A stretch of 64,000 bases of DNA from Pseudomonas paraversuta (lineage in GTDB: Bacteria; Pseudomonadota; Gammaproteobacteria; Pseudomonadales; Pseudomonadaceae), in NCBI RefSeq assembly GCF_904063065.1, contig NZ_CAJFCL010000009.1, forward strand, positions 62,001 to 126,000. The letters are read 5' to 3'. This document shows positions 8,129 to 17,592 of this stretch, one piece after another (the first letter of the stretch is position 1; each line of letters starts with the position of its first letter). Below the pieces are notes generated by a model. The model made no database searches, had not been told where the DNA came from, and saw only the letters and a program-made list of their open reading frames with translations. The translations under genes were made by a program, and so were the position numbers.

Positions 8129-8809
8129 TTAGTCCAGCAAATCCAGCTGCAGATGCTCGGCCACAGCCTGCGCCGAGGCGCTCTTGAGCTTTGGCACACG
8201 GCCCAGGCAGGGAGCCGGGAGACGCTCGGCCAGGGTGGCGAGGTTTTCTTCAAGGCGGGAGGTCTTCGGACCAATGATGTTGGCCACCCAACCGGCCAGT
8301 TGCAGGCCATCCCGGGCAATCGCCTCGGCCGTCAACAAGGCGTGGCTGATGCAACCCAGGCGTACGCCCACCACCAGAATCACCGGCAGATCCAGTGCCT
8401 GGGCCAGATCCGACAAACTGTCTTGCCCGGACAGCGGCACGCGCCAGCCTCCGGCGCCTTCAATCAGAGTGAAATCCGCCTGCCGGGCCAAAATCTGGCG
8501 CATGGGCGACAACAACGATTTCACCGTCAGCACCACCCCGACTTCGCGCGCAGCAATGTGCGGAGCGATAGCCGGTTCGAATGCCACGGGGTTGACCTCG
8601 TCATAGCTGAGCTTGATTGAACACTCTGCCATCAGTGCCAGCGCGTCGGCGTTACGCAAACCTTCAGGGGTGTTGTCACAGCCCGAAGCCACCGGCTTGC
8701 CCGCCGCCGTGCTCAATCCGGCCTCGCGTGCGGCATACAACAAACCTGCTGCGATCGTGGTTTTGCCAACGTCGGTGTCGGTGCCAGTAATGAAGTACCC
8801 AGGGCTCAT
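8129..8809 (-). CDS. bioD: Dethiobiotin synthetase
   Basis: A 226-residue ATP-dependent carboxylase that closes the ureido ring of 7,8-diaminopelargonate to give dethiobiotin, the penultimate biotin intermediate. The P-loop GTDTDVGKTT is at residues 8-17, followed by the substrate lysine/serine segment AGKPVASGC and LIEGAGGWRVPL. It is the last gene of bioB-F-H-C-D, and its ATG overlaps the bioC stop by four bases (ATGA). It is cytoplasmic and normally dimeric. Confidence 0.95.
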   Translation of the reverse strand: MSPGYFITGTDTDVGKTTIAAGLLYAAREAGLSTAAGKPVASGCDNTPEGLRNADALALMAECSIKLSYDEVNPVAFEPAIAPHIAAREVGVVLTVKSLLSPMRQILARQADFTLIEGAGGWRVPLSGQDSLSDLAQALDLPVILVVGVRLGCISHALLTAEAIARDGLQLAGWVANIIGPKTSRLEENLATLAERLPAPCLGRVPKLKSASAQAVAEHLQLDLLD

Positions 8810-9618
8810 CGCGCTTTCTCCAGAATCCCGTAGACCACCTGATAGGTTGCCGGTAGTCCCGCAGGTTGACGAAACTGCTCGTAGGCACCCACCAACCCCT
8901 GAAGCCGTGCCCTGCCGGTCAGCCCTTCGGGGCGACCGGGGTTGAGATTATGCGCCCCCAGAGCTTTCAGCTCATGGGTCAACTGGCGCACTTGCGGGTA
9001 GTGCAGCACATGCGCCTGATTGTGCAGGCCGAGTACAGCCAGGCCGCTACCGGCGCACAGCTGTTGATAGGTCTCGAATTCACGGAAGCGATTGACGTGA
9101 ACCTGACCATCCACCGCCCGCCAGCTGTCACGCAACTCGCGCAATGTACCCACGCACAAACTGGCAAAGGCAAACACGCCTCCGGGTTTGAGCACCCGCC
9201 GGGCTTCGCTGAGCACGGCATTGAAATCGGCACACCATTGCAACGCCAGGCTGGAAAAAATCAAGTCACAACTGCCGGACTGCAGCGGCAGGCTTTCGGC
9301 ATCCCCTGCAATAAAATGCTGGGCACCGCCCTGGGGCCGGGCGAACGCCAGCATGCCCTGGGCGATATCCAGCGCCAGCCCCTCACTGTGAGCAAAACGC
9401 TGCCCCAGCACCCGGCTGAAATAGCCCGTGCCACTGCCCAGATCCAGCCACCGCTCAGGCTTGAGATCTGCCGGTAAGCGGCTGGCCAGTTCATGACCTA
9501 CTGCACGCTGCAGTTCAGCCACGCTGTCGTAGCTGGCTGCCGCCCGGGAAAACGAAACGGCCACCTGACGCTTGTCCGGCAAGGGATTGGCGTGGGTTGC
9601 AACACTCAAATCAGTCAT
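8806..9618 (-). CDS. bioC: Malonyl-ACP O-methyltransferase
   Basis: A 270-residue SAM-dependent methyltransferase that caps malonyl-ACP as its methyl ester, so that fatty-acid synthase can build pimeloyl-ACP. Motif I WLDLGSGTGYFSRVL, the acidic post-I segment ALDIAQGML and motif IV DLIFSSLALQWCADF are visible. The start ATG at 9618 (MTDLSVATHANP) is chosen because it overlaps the end of bioH by 8 nt; a longer frame to 9702 would lie inside bioH. It is translationally coupled to both neighbours. Confidence 0.93.
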   Translation of the reverse strand: MTDLSVATHANPLPDKRQVAVSFSRAAASYDSVAELQRAVGHELASRLPADLKPERWLDLGSGTGYFSRVLGQRFAHSEGLALDIAQGMLAFARPQGGAQHFIAGDAESLPLQSGSCDLIFSSLALQWCADFNAVLSEARRVLKPGGVFAFASLCVGTLRELRDSWRAVDGQVHVNRFREFETYQQLCAGSGLAVLGLHNQAHVLHYPQVRQLTHELKALGAHNLNPGRPEGLTGRARLQGLVGAYEQFRQPAGLPATYQVVYGILEKAR

Positions 9619-10342
9619 CGCCCGACTCATGTAAAAAACCCTGGATCGCCGCCGCCAATTCGTGGGGGGCTTCCAGCAGGAATGCATGACAGGCCTGTTC
9701 AATCAGACCCACTTCGACATCTGGTAACAGCGCCAGCACATCGCTTGCGGCCTGTACCGGCACCAAGCCGTCAAGCCCGGCGAACAAATGCAATTGCGGA
9801 CCGTTGAACGCCTGCAAGGCACTGCGTGTATCGAGCTTGCCCAGTAATTCCAGGCCTGCGAGCAGGATGTCCGGCTGCGCTTTGGGCGCGCCGCCCAACA
9901 GCTGGCTGGCCAATGCACGAGGCTCGACCGAGCCCTGGCTGCATAACAGACAAAAGCGTTTCAGGGTGGTGTTGGGTGCTTCGCGAAAACCGCCAAGAAA
10001 GAGCTCGAAGGTAGCTGCCGGCATGCCACTGGGCCAGTCGTCACGGCTGACAAAGCTGGGGTCGCTGGCCAGGGTCACCAGCCCGCAACAACGCTCACCC
10101 CGACGGGCGGCCAGCTCCGTGGCAAGCATGCCGCCCAGCGACCAGCCGCCCAGCCAGACGTTGTCGGGCAGTGTTGCATCCAGCTCATCGAGCCAGTCTT
10201 GCAACGTGGTCGACGCCAGCACCGGCAGCGGTTCGATTTCAACCCGAAAGTGCTCGTCCAGGCCTCGCAACGCCGCGGCTAGGGGCTCCAGCGGTGAAAC
10301 CCCAAGGCCCCAGCCCGGCAGCAAAATCAAACGGTCACGCAT
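9611..10342 (-). CDS. bioH: Pimeloyl-ACP methyl ester carboxylesterase
   Basis: A 243-residue alpha/beta hydrolase that removes the methyl group added by BioC, freeing pimeloyl-ACP for BioF. The nucleophile elbow GGWSLGG places Ser at residue 68; the acid lies in FAGLDGLVPV and the catalytic His in EQACHAFLLEAP. The ATG at 10342 overlaps the last 8 bases of bioF, the same coupling as bioH-bioC. The upstream in-frame start at 10381 lies deep inside bioF and is rejected. Confidence 0.93.
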   Translation of the reverse strand: MRDRLILLPGWGLGVSPLEPLAAALRGLDEHFRVEIEPLPVLASTTLQDWLDELDATLPDNVWLGGWSLGGMLATELAARRGERCCGLVTLASDPSFVSRDDWPSGMPAATFELFLGGFREAPNTTLKRFCLLCSQGSVEPRALASQLLGGAPKAQPDILLAGLELLGKLDTRSALQAFNGPQLHLFAGLDGLVPVQAASDVLALLPDVEVGLIEQACHAFLLEAPHELAAAIQGFLHESGDD

Positions 10343-11507
10343 GGTCGGGCTCCAGCTTGCGCCAACAGTCAGCGAGTGCATTTAACAATAGCTGCACCTG
10401 CGCCTCTGTGTGAGCGGCCGACAACGTCACGCGCAATCGCGCACTGCCTGCCGGCACCGTTGGCGGACGAATCGCGGTCACCATCAATCCGCGTGTGCGC
10501 AGCATCTGTGACAGACGAATCGCCCGGCCACTGTCGCCAATCATGATCGGCTGGATCGGAGTAAAGCTGTCCATCAGTTGCAGGCCAATCTGCTCGGCAC
10601 CACGGCGGAACTGACTAATCAATTGCTTGAGGTGTTCACGGCGCCAGTGTTCGGTGCACAACAGCTCGAGGCTTTTCAGCGTGGCACAGGCCAGCGCCGG
10701 TGGCTGGCTGGTGGTGTAGATGTAAGGCCGGGCGAACTGGATCAGACTTTCGATCAACTCTTCGCTGCCGGCCACAAACGCACCGCTGGTGCCAAATGCC
10801 TTGCCCAGGGTGCCGCCCAGCACCGGAACATCGTCCGCGCTCAGGCCGAAGTGCTCGACAATCCCTCCGCCATTGGCGCCTAACGGGCCGAAACCATGGG
10901 CATCATCGACCATCAGCCATGCGCCTTTGGCCCTGGCCTGGCGGGCCAGGGCAGGCAGGTCAGCCAGATCACCGTCCATGCTGAACACGCCATCAGTCAC
11001 CACCAGCGTATTACCGCAAGCCTTCTCCAGCCGCGCGGCCAGACTGAGCGCATCGTTATGCAGATAACGATTAAAACGCGCGCCGCTCAACAAACCGGCA
11101 TCCAGCAGCGAAGCGTGATTGAGACGGTCTTCCAGCACCGTATCGCCCTGCCCCACCAATGCCGTGACCGTGCCCAGATTGGCCATATAGCCATTACTGA
11201 ACAACAGCGCCCGCGGGCGACCGGTGAACTCGGCCAGCGCCTCCTCCAGTTCGTGATGCGGTGTGCTGTGGCCGATCACCAGATGGGATGCCCCGCCGCC
11301 CACGCCCCAGCGCGATGCCCCGGCCTGCCAGGCTTCGATGACCTGGGGATGATTGGCCAGACCGAGATAGTCGTTATTGCAAAAAGCCAGTAACGGCTGG
11401 CCGTCGACCACTACCTGTGGCCCTTGCGGGCTCTCAAGCAACGGGCGCTGGCGATACAAGTGGTCGGCCCGACGCGCGGCCAGGCGGGCGCTTAGATCAA
11501 AAGACAT
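10335..11507 (-). CDS. bioF: 8-amino-7-oxononanoate synthase
   Basis: A 390-residue PLP enzyme of the alpha-oxoamine synthase family. It condenses pimeloyl-ACP with L-alanine. The Schiff-base lysine is in GGTLGKAFGTSGAF, the PLP aspartate in WLMVDDAHGFGPLG, and the N-terminal signature is FCNNDYLGLANHP. It is the second gene of the biotin operon, separated from bioB by a REPIN of about 80 bases that may uncouple their mRNA levels. Confidence 0.95.
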   Translation of the reverse strand: MSFDLSARLAARRADHLYRQRPLLESPQGPQVVVDGQPLLAFCNNDYLGLANHPQVIEAWQAGASRWGVGGGASHLVIGHSTPHHELEEALAEFTGRPRALLFSNGYMANLGTVTALVGQGDTVLEDRLNHASLLDAGLLSGARFNRYLHNDALSLAARLEKACGNTLVVTDGVFSMDGDLADLPALARQARAKGAWLMVDDAHGFGPLGANGGGIVEHFGLSADDVPVLGGTLGKAFGTSGAFVAGSEELIESLIQFARPYIYTTSQPPALACATLKSLELLCTEHWRREHLKQLISQFRRGAEQIGLQLMDSFTPIQPIMIGDSGRAIRLSQMLRTRGLMVTAIRPPTVPAGSARLRVTLSAAHTEAQVQLLLNALADCWRKLEPDHA

Positions 11508-11536
11508 GCTGGCCTCGAAAACAGATGGCGCACAAC

Positions 11537-11617
11537 CTGCAGGAGCGAGCTGCCCCCTGTAGGAGCGAGCTTGCTCGCGAGCTTTTAAGCAACCTGAAAC
11601 AGCTCGCTCCTACAGAG
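11537..11617. repeat. REP cluster between bioB and bioF
   Basis: Three GGAGCGAGC-type units: one truncated (11540-11550), one complete, and an inverted partner (AGCTCGCTCCTACAG) forming a hairpin inside the biotin operon. Confidence 0.8.
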
Positions 11618-11631
11618 GGTGGGGCTCGGGT

Positions 11632-12687
11632 TTAAACCGCAGCGTTATAAAACTGTTCGCTGGATTTCTGATCCATCAGCGCGTGCTCAATGGCTGCCTG
11701 ATGCACTTCGTCAGCGTGGTCCTCACCGGCCTCGGGCAAGATGCCCAGGCGGCTGAACAGCTGCATGTCCTTATCGGCCTGGGGGTTGGCCGTGGTCAGC
11801 AATTTATCGCCATAGAAAATCGAGTTGGCCCCGGCAAAGAACGCGAGTGCCTGCATCTGCTCGTTCATCGCTTCACGCCCCGCCGATAGCCGTACATGGC
11901 TCTGCGGCATCATGATCCGCGCCACCGCCAGCATGCGGATGAAATCAAACGGGTCGATATCTTCCGCGTTTTCCATCGGCGTTCCGGCCACTTTCACCAG
12001 CATGTTGATCGGCACCGACTCCGGATGCCCGGGCAAGTTGGCCAGCTGGATCAGCAGATTGGCCCGGTCATCCAGCGACTCGCCCATGCCCAGGATCCCG
12101 CCGGAGCAGATTTTCATCCCGCTATCACGCACGTAACTCAGGGTTTGCAGGCGCTCGCTGTAAGTGCGGGTGGTGATGATGCTGGTGTAGAACTCAGGCG
12201 AGGTGTCGAGGTTGTGGTTGTAGTAATCGAGCCCGGCGTGGGCCAGCGCGCTGGTTTGCTCCTGGTCGAGCTTGCCCAGGGTCATGCAGGTTTCCAGCCC
12301 CAGCGCCTTGACCCCTTTGACCATTTCCAGCACGTAGGGCATGTCCTTGGCCGAAGGATGTTTCCAGGCTGCACCCATGCAAAAACGGGTGGCGCCGATC
12401 GACTTGGCCCGTGCCGCTTCTTCCAGCACTGCCTGGACCTGCATCAACTTCTCTTTGGCCAGGCCGGTGTTGTAATGGCCTGACTGCGGACAATATTTGC
12501 AATCTTCCGGGCAGGCCCCGGTCTTGATCGAAAGCAGCGTCGAAACCTGCACCCGATTGGCGTCGAAATGTGCGCGGTGAACGGTCTGTGCCTGGAATAA
12601 CAGATCATTGAATGGCTGAACAAACAATGCGCGAACTTCGGCTAAGGACCAATCATGTCGCAAGTTGGCAAGGGTGCTGGCGCTCAT
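11632..12687 (-). CDS. bioB: Biotin synthase
   Basis: A 351-residue radical-SAM enzyme that inserts sulfur into dethiobiotin. The [4Fe-4S]/SAM motif CPEDCKYC gives Cys59, Cys63 and Cys66. The downstream segments RFCMGAAW and NHNLDTSPEFY and the [2Fe-2S] ligand region (KICSGGILGMGE, LSAGREAM) are all present, so the enzyme looks complete. It is the first gene of the biotin operon and lies divergent from comF with 89 bp between. No convincing BirA-type operator was recognised in that gap. Confidence 0.96.
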   Translation of the reverse strand: MSASTLANLRHDWSLAEVRALFVQPFNDLLFQAQTVHRAHFDANRVQVSTLLSIKTGACPEDCKYCPQSGHYNTGLAKEKLMQVQAVLEEAARAKSIGATRFCMGAAWKHPSAKDMPYVLEMVKGVKALGLETCMTLGKLDQEQTSALAHAGLDYYNHNLDTSPEFYTSIITTRTYSERLQTLSYVRDSGMKICSGGILGMGESLDDRANLLIQLANLPGHPESVPINMLVKVAGTPMENAEDIDPFDFIRMLAVARIMMPQSHVRLSAGREAMNEQMQALAFFAGANSIFYGDKLLTTANPQADKDMQLFSRLGILPEAGEDHADEVHQAAIEHALMDQKSSEQFYNAAV

Positions 12688-12776
12688 CGGCGTTTCTCTT
12701 GATTTATGCTTTGACTTAAACCTGAAGCAAGGGCTTCAGACACGGCACGGATGCCCGGCATGTTTAAGGATGCAAG

Positions 12777-13517
12777 ATGAACTGTCAACCACATTGGATT
12801 AGACTGGTTGACATCTGGCTATTTAATAACCAAACCTGTTTATTATGCGATGAAGCGCTCAAGGGCGTTTTACCGATCTGCCGTGCCTGTAAGCCTGAGC
12901 TGCCCTGGCTGGGTGATTGCTGCCTGCGCTGCGCCTTGCCACTCCCGGCGGCCCGGTTGACCTGCGGTGACTGCCTCAAGCAATCGCCTGCGTTCGAGCA
13001 GGTGCATGCGGCCTGGGCGTACGGCTTTCCGGTCGACAGCCTGATCGTGGGTTTCAAACACAACAGTAAATGGCCCTATGGCCGGCTGTTGGCCGAACTT
13101 CTCGGCCAATGCCTGCTTGATAGCTTCAACTGCGGCCAAGAGCGACCCGACTTCTTGCTGCCGGTACCGCTGTCCGTTCAGCGCCTGCGCCAACGTGGCT
13201 ATAACCAGGCAGCCATGCTCAGTCACTGGCTCAGTGCCCGGCTGAACATCCCCTGCCGAGAACACTGGTTACTGCGCACCCAGGACACCCCCACGCAACA
13301 GGCGCTGGACGCCAAAGCCCGCAAGCGCAATCTGTTGCAAGCCTTCGGCCTGAGCCCGGGAGCGCAGGTCCAGGGCCTGCACCTGACGCTGATTGATGAC
13401 GTACTGACCACCGGCGCCACCGCTGAAAGCCTGGCGCGCCTGCTGCTCAAAGCCGGGGCGCGGCGGGTCGACGTGTATTGCCTGGCCCGCACCCCGAAAC
13501 CTGACGGAGCGCCTTGA
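12777..13517 (+). CDS. ComF family phosphoribosyltransferase-like protein
   Basis: A 246-residue ComF/GntX-type protein. It has N-terminal zinc-finger cysteine pairs (CLLC, CRAC, CCLRC, CGDC, residues about 22-68). The C-terminal type-I PRTase domain ends in the PRPP loop LTLIDDVLTTGATAESLA. Homologues take part in DNA uptake in competent bacteria and in gluconate or general use of exogenous DNA elsewhere; the biochemical reaction is not established. It is adjacent to bioB, as in other Pseudomonas (PA0489 position). Confidence 0.85.
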   Translation: MNCQPHWIRLVDIWLFNNQTCLLCDEALKGVLPICRACKPELPWLGDCCLRCALPLPAARLTCGDCLKQSPAFEQVHAAWAYGFPVDSLIVGFKHNSKWPYGRLLAELLGQCLLDSFNCGQERPDFLLPVPLSVQRLRQRGYNQAAMLSHWLSARLNIPCREHWLLRTQDTPTQQALDAKARKRNLLQAFGLSPGAQVQGLHLTLIDDVLTTGATAESLARLLLKAGARRVDVYCLARTPKPDGAP

Positions 13518-13575
13518 CGGGCCCGGGTTGAACAGGCACTTTCCGGGCTTCCAGCCGCCTTGCGAATCCACCGTC

Positions 13576-14340
13576 ATGCACCTGCCCTCCTTGCTTGCAC
13601 AACACATGGTCCGCCGCCCGCAGCGTATTGCGCTGTTACAGCACATTGCCGAACAGGGCTCGATCACTGCGGCGGCCAAAAGTGCGGGCATCAGCTACAA
13701 GGCAGCATGGGATGCCATTGATGAACTGAACAACCTGGCGCAAACCGCACTGGTTCAGCGCAGCGTTGGCGGCAAAGGCGGGGGCGGGGCGCGGCTGTCC
13801 GTTGCCGGAGAGCGGGTACTGCGTCTTTACCAGCGCTTGCAGGTGCTACAGAGCCAGGTGCTGGATGCCGCCGAAGACACCGAAGACCTCGACCTGCTGG
13901 GGCGCCTGATGCTCAGAACCAGCGCCCGCAACCAGTTGCACGGCAACGTGACTGCCATATCCAGCCATGGCCATAACGACATGATTGAGCTCGCCCTGGC
14001 GGGCGGTCTGAGCCTGCACGCGCAAATCACCCGCGACAGTACCCTGCGCCTGGAACTGCAGATCGGCAGCCCGGTGGTCGCCCTGATCAAGGCCGGCTGG
14101 CTGCAACTGGTGGCTGCCAAACAGGCGCCAGCCCTGGGGCACAATCATCTGCAGGGGCGCATTGAGCAAATTCTCCACGCCGACGATGGCCCCAGCGAAG
14201 TGCGCATCAGCCTGTCCGGCGGCCAGGTTTTGTGCGCCCTGAGCGAGCCGCAACACCTTGAAATACTTGGCGCAAAGACGGGGGATGCAACCCAGGTGCA
14301 GTTCTCGCCGTCGCTGGTGTTGTTGGGCACCCCGCTGTAA
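13576..14340 (+). CDS. ModE-like molybdate-responsive transcriptional regulator
   Basis: A 254-residue protein with an N-terminal winged helix (QRIALLQHIAEQGSITAAAKSAGISYKAAWDAIDELN) followed by two Mop/TOBE molybdate-binding repeats (about 125-185 and 195-250), the ModE architecture. ModE binds molybdate and controls molybdate uptake and molybdoenzyme genes. No mod genes are in this window. The ATG at 13576 (MHLPSLLAQHM) is preferred to the 16-residue extension at 13528. It follows comF by about 60 bp and may be co-transcribed. Confidence 0.85.
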   Translation: MHLPSLLAQHMVRRPQRIALLQHIAEQGSITAAAKSAGISYKAAWDAIDELNNLAQTALVQRSVGGKGGGGARLSVAGERVLRLYQRLQVLQSQVLDAAEDTEDLDLLGRLMLRTSARNQLHGNVTAISSHGHNDMIELALAGGLSLHAQITRDSTLRLELQIGSPVVALIKAGWLQLVAAKQAPALGHNHLQGRIEQILHADDGPSEVRISLSGGQVLCALSEPQHLEILGAKTGDATQVQFSPSLVLLGTPL

Positions 14341-14423
14341 CGGCCACCACGGCCGCTTGCAACACGGCTGTCATACCCGCGGCTTATGGTGGCTGGCAAA
14401 ATCGTCTGCGAGCCGAGCCTGAC

Positions 14424-16325
14424 ATGACCCTGTTAAAAGAAGACCAACCCACCGACCTTGAGCAGATCATCGGCCTCAGTCGACGTGGCTTTATCGGCGC
14501 CGGCGCCTTGTGCGGTGCTGCCATGTTTTTGGGCGGCGGCCTGCTGAGCCGCAGCGCCCTGGCTACCGGCATCAGCGCCGCCTCCAGCCCGTTGCTGGGT
14601 TTTGACAGTATCAAGGCGGCCACCACTGACAGTATCAGCCTGCCACCCGGCTATCGCTCCAGCGTACTGATCAGCTGGGGTCAGCCACTGCACGCCGCAG
14701 GCCCGGCGTTCGACCCCGGCGGTAACGGCTCGGCCAGGGACCAGGAAGTGCAATTCGGCGACAACAATGACGGCATGAGCCTGTTCGCCTTCGCCGATGA
14801 TCCGAACCGTGCCCTGATGGCCATCAACAACGAATACACCAACTACCGCTATCTGTACCCCCACGGCGGCATGCCCGCCTCCCTTGAACAAGTGCATAAA
14901 GCCCAGGCCAGTGAAGGCGTATCGGTCATTGAAATCCGCCGCACCGGCAACGGATGGGCGTTTGCCCAGGGCTCACCGTTCAACCGGCGCATACATGGCA
15001 ATACACCAATTCGCCTGGGTGGCCCGGCGGCCGGTCATGCCTTGCTGCGCACCCGGGCCGACAACACCGGCACCCTGGCCCTGGGCACCTTCCAGAACTG
15101 CGCCAATGGCAAAACCCCATGGGGCACCTACCTGACCTGTGAAGAGAACTTCACCGACTGTTTCGGCAGTTCTGACCCCAGGCAAGCCTTCGACACCGCG
15201 CAAAAACGCTATGGCGCCGTGGCCGCCAGCAAAGAAATCAACTGGCACCCCCATGACCCGCGATTCGATCTGGCGGTCAACCCCAACGAACTCAATCGCC
15301 ACGGCTGGGTGGTGGAAATTGACCCGTTCGACCCGCACTCGATGCCCGTCAAACGCACAGCGCTGGGCCGCTTCAAGCACGAAAACGCCGCCCTGGCCGA
15401 AACCGCCGATGGCCGGGCGGTGGTCTATATGGGCGATGACGAACGCGGCGAATTTATCTACAAATTCATCAGCCGCGACCGGATCAACCATAAAGACCCC
15501 AAGGCCAATCGCGACCTGCTGGACCACGGCACCCTTTACGTTGCCCGCTTTGACGACGGCGACAAAAACCCCGACCTGCCCAGGGGGCAGGGTCAGTGGG
15601 TTGAATTGAGCCATGGCAAAAACGGCATCGATTCCGCCGGCGGCTTCGCCAACCAGGGCGAAGTACTGATTCACGCACGCCTGGCAGGCAGCGCGGTGAA
15701 TGCCACGCGCATGGACCGCCCGGAATGGATAGTGGTCAGCCCCAAGGACGGGCAGGTCTATTGCACCCTGACCAACAACGCCAAGCGCGGCGAAGACGGG
15801 CAACCGGTCGGCGGGCCCAACCCCCGGGAGAAGAATGTCTACGGACAGATCCTGCGCTGGAAAGCCCGCAACGACGATCACGGCACCGACACCTTCGACT
15901 GGGACCTGTTTGTAGTCGCCGGCAACCCGCTGGTGCATGCCGGACAAGCCAAGGGTGGTTCTTCCAACATCACCCCGCAAAACATGTTCAACAGCCCCGA
16001 CGGTCTGGGCTTCGACGACGCCGGACGCCTGTGGATCCAGACCGATGGCGATTCCGGCAATAGCGGGGACTTCGCCGGCATGGGCAATAACCAGATGCTC
16101 TGTGCCGACCCGGCAAGCGGTGAAATCCGCCGTTTCATGGTCGGGCCGATCGGTTGCGAAGTGACCGGCATCAGCTTCTCGCCAGACCAGAAAACCCTGT
16201 TCGTCGGCATCCAGCATCCCGGTGAAAACGGTGGATCGACCTTCCCCGAGCACTTGCCCAACGGCAAGCCACGCTCTTCGGTCATGGCCATCAGTCGCGA
16301 AGATGGCGGCATCATCGGCGCCTGA
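14424..16325 (+). CDS. PhoX family phosphatase, Tat-exported
   Basis: A 633-residue DUF839/PhoX protein. The twin-arginine signal SRRGFIGAG is at 19-27, and the hydrophobic stretch ends near ALA at 45-47, so the enzyme is folded in the cytoplasm and exported to the periplasm or membrane. Family markers include YLTCEENFTDCFG, NRHGWVVEIDPFDP and the C-terminal GCEVTGISFSPDQKTLFVGIQHPGE (split here into adjacent strings). PhoX enzymes are Ca/Fe-dependent alkaline phosphatases of phosphate starvation. No Pho box was identified upstream. The following srkA begins 135 bp downstream. Confidence 0.87.
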   Translation: MTLLKEDQPTDLEQIIGLSRRGFIGAGALCGAAMFLGGGLLSRSALATGISAASSPLLGFDSIKAATTDSISLPPGYRSSVLISWGQPLHAAGPAFDPGGNGSARDQEVQFGDNNDGMSLFAFADDPNRALMAINNEYTNYRYLYPHGGMPASLEQVHKAQASEGVSVIEIRRTGNGWAFAQGSPFNRRIHGNTPIRLGGPAAGHALLRTRADNTGTLALGTFQNCANGKTPWGTYLTCEENFTDCFGSSDPRQAFDTAQKRYGAVAASKEINWHPHDPRFDLAVNPNELNRHGWVVEIDPFDPHSMPVKRTALGRFKHENAALAETADGRAVVYMGDDERGEFIYKFISRDRINHKDPKANRDLLDHGTLYVARFDDGDKNPDLPRGQGQWVELSHGKNGIDSAGGFANQGEVLIHARLAGSAVNATRMDRPEWIVVSPKDGQVYCTLTNNAKRGEDGQPVGGPNPREKNVYGQILRWKARNDDHGTDTFDWDLFVVAGNPLVHAGQAKGGSSNITPQNMFNSPDGLGFDDAGRLWIQTDGDSGNSGDFAGMGNNQMLCADPASGEIRRFMVGPIGCEVTGISFSPDQKTLFVGIQHPGENGGSTFPEHLPNGKPRSSVMAISREDGGIIGA

Positions 16326-16459
16326 TGACCGCAGGCCCATCTGTGGGAGCCGGCGTTGTGCCTCAATCGCCGGCAGCCACAGGTTTAGTGCCAGATCGTT
16401 CCCGGTCTGCGCTAACATGCATGGCCGGACGCGGCAGCCTGCTGCGCGCAGGAGTCAGC

Positions 16460-17434
16460 ATGTCTCATCCGTTTGCAACACTTACCCCTGATCTGGTGCT
16501 CGACGCCGTCGAAAGCATCGGTTTCCTGAGCGATGCCCGCGTGCTCGCGCTCAACAGCTACGAAAATCGCGTGTACCAGGTCGGCATCGAAGACTCGGAA
16601 CCGCTGATCGCCAAATTCTACCGACCGCAACGCTGGACCAACGAAGCCATCCTCGAAGAACACCGCTTCACCTTCGAGCTCGCCGACCTTGACGTCCCGG
16701 TGGTCGCACCGATGATTCACAACGGCCAGAGCTTGTTTGAACACGCAGGCTTTCGCTTCACCCTGTTTCCGCGCCGGGGCGGCCGTGCGCCGGAGCCCGG
16801 CAATCTCGACCAGCTGTACCGTCTGGGGCAACTGCTGGGGCGCCTGCATGCCGTGGGGGCAACCAAGCCGTTTGAACACCGCGAAGCGCTGGGGGTGAAG
16901 AACTTTGGTCACGACTCCCTCACCACCCTGCTCGAAGGCAATTTCATCCCGCGCAGCCTGCTGCCGGCCTACGAGTCCGTGGCCCGTGACCTGCTAAAGC
17001 GTGTCGAAGACGTGTACGCCGCCACCCCGCACACCAACATCCGCATGCACGGTGATTGCCACCCCGGCAACATGATGTGCCGTGATGAAGTGTTCCATAT
17101 CGTCGACCTCGACGACTGCCGCATGGGGCCTGCGGTGCAGGATCTGTGGATGATGCTTGCAGGTGATCGTCAGGAATGCCTGGGCCAGTTGTCAGAATTG
17201 ATGGACGGCTACAGCGAGTTCCATGACTTCAACCCGCGGGAACTGGCGTTGATCGAACCGCTGCGGGCCTTGCGCCTGATGCATTACAGCGCCTGGCTGG
17301 CGCGCCGCTGGGACGACCCGGCGTTCCCCCACAGCTTCCCGTGGTTTGGCACCGAGCGCTACTGGGGCGACCAGGTGCTGGCTTTGCGCGAGCAACTGTC
17401 AGCGCTCAATGAAGAACCGCTGAAGCTGTTCTGA
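16460..17434 (+). CDS. srkA: Stress response serine/threonine kinase (SrkA/YihE)
   Basis: A 324-residue aminoglycoside-phosphotransferase-fold kinase. The N-terminal ALNSYENRVYQVGIED is an ATP-lid-like strand. The catalytic loop HGDCHPGNMM supplies the Asp, and the metal-binding segment is HIVDLDDCRMGPAVQDLWMM. E. coli YihE/SrkA counteracts MazF-linked death under stress. The ATG at 16460 has a good GGAG Shine-Dalgarno; the 45-residue N-terminal extension that starts at 16325 overlaps the PhoX stop and is unlikely. Confidence 0.9.
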   Translation: MSHPFATLTPDLVLDAVESIGFLSDARVLALNSYENRVYQVGIEDSEPLIAKFYRPQRWTNEAILEEHRFTFELADLDVPVVAPMIHNGQSLFEHAGFRFTLFPRRGGRAPEPGNLDQLYRLGQLLGRLHAVGATKPFEHREALGVKNFGHDSLTTLLEGNFIPRSLLPAYESVARDLLKRVEDVYAATPHTNIRMHGDCHPGNMMCRDEVFHIVDLDDCRMGPAVQDLWMMLAGDRQECLGQLSELMDGYSEFHDFNPRELALIEPLRALRLMHYSAWLARRWDDPAFPHSFPWFGTERYWGDQVLALREQLSALNEEPLKLF

Positions 17435-17449
17435 CCCCCTCCGTTTTCT

Positions 17450-17513
17450 GTAGGTGCGAGCTTGTTCGCGGGTTTTTAACTACCCGGTAAACGAACAGCC
17501 CGGACCTACAAAA
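17450..17513. repeat. Degenerate REPIN
   Basis: TAGGTGCGAGCTTGTTCGCGGG and an inverted, decayed partner ending GGACCTACA, between srkA and rarD. Confidence 0.6.
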
Positions 17514-17592
17514 ACTTTGCTCGCAATCTGTAAAACCTGCTTACACTCTTGGCCTGTTCCGTATCCGTTAGTTGCCTAAGCAAGGACTCTGC

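Noticed and set aside
12688..12776. BirA operator in the bioB-comF gap
   Set aside because: No convincing palindrome of the BirA type was found; only weak AT-rich symmetry inside comF.
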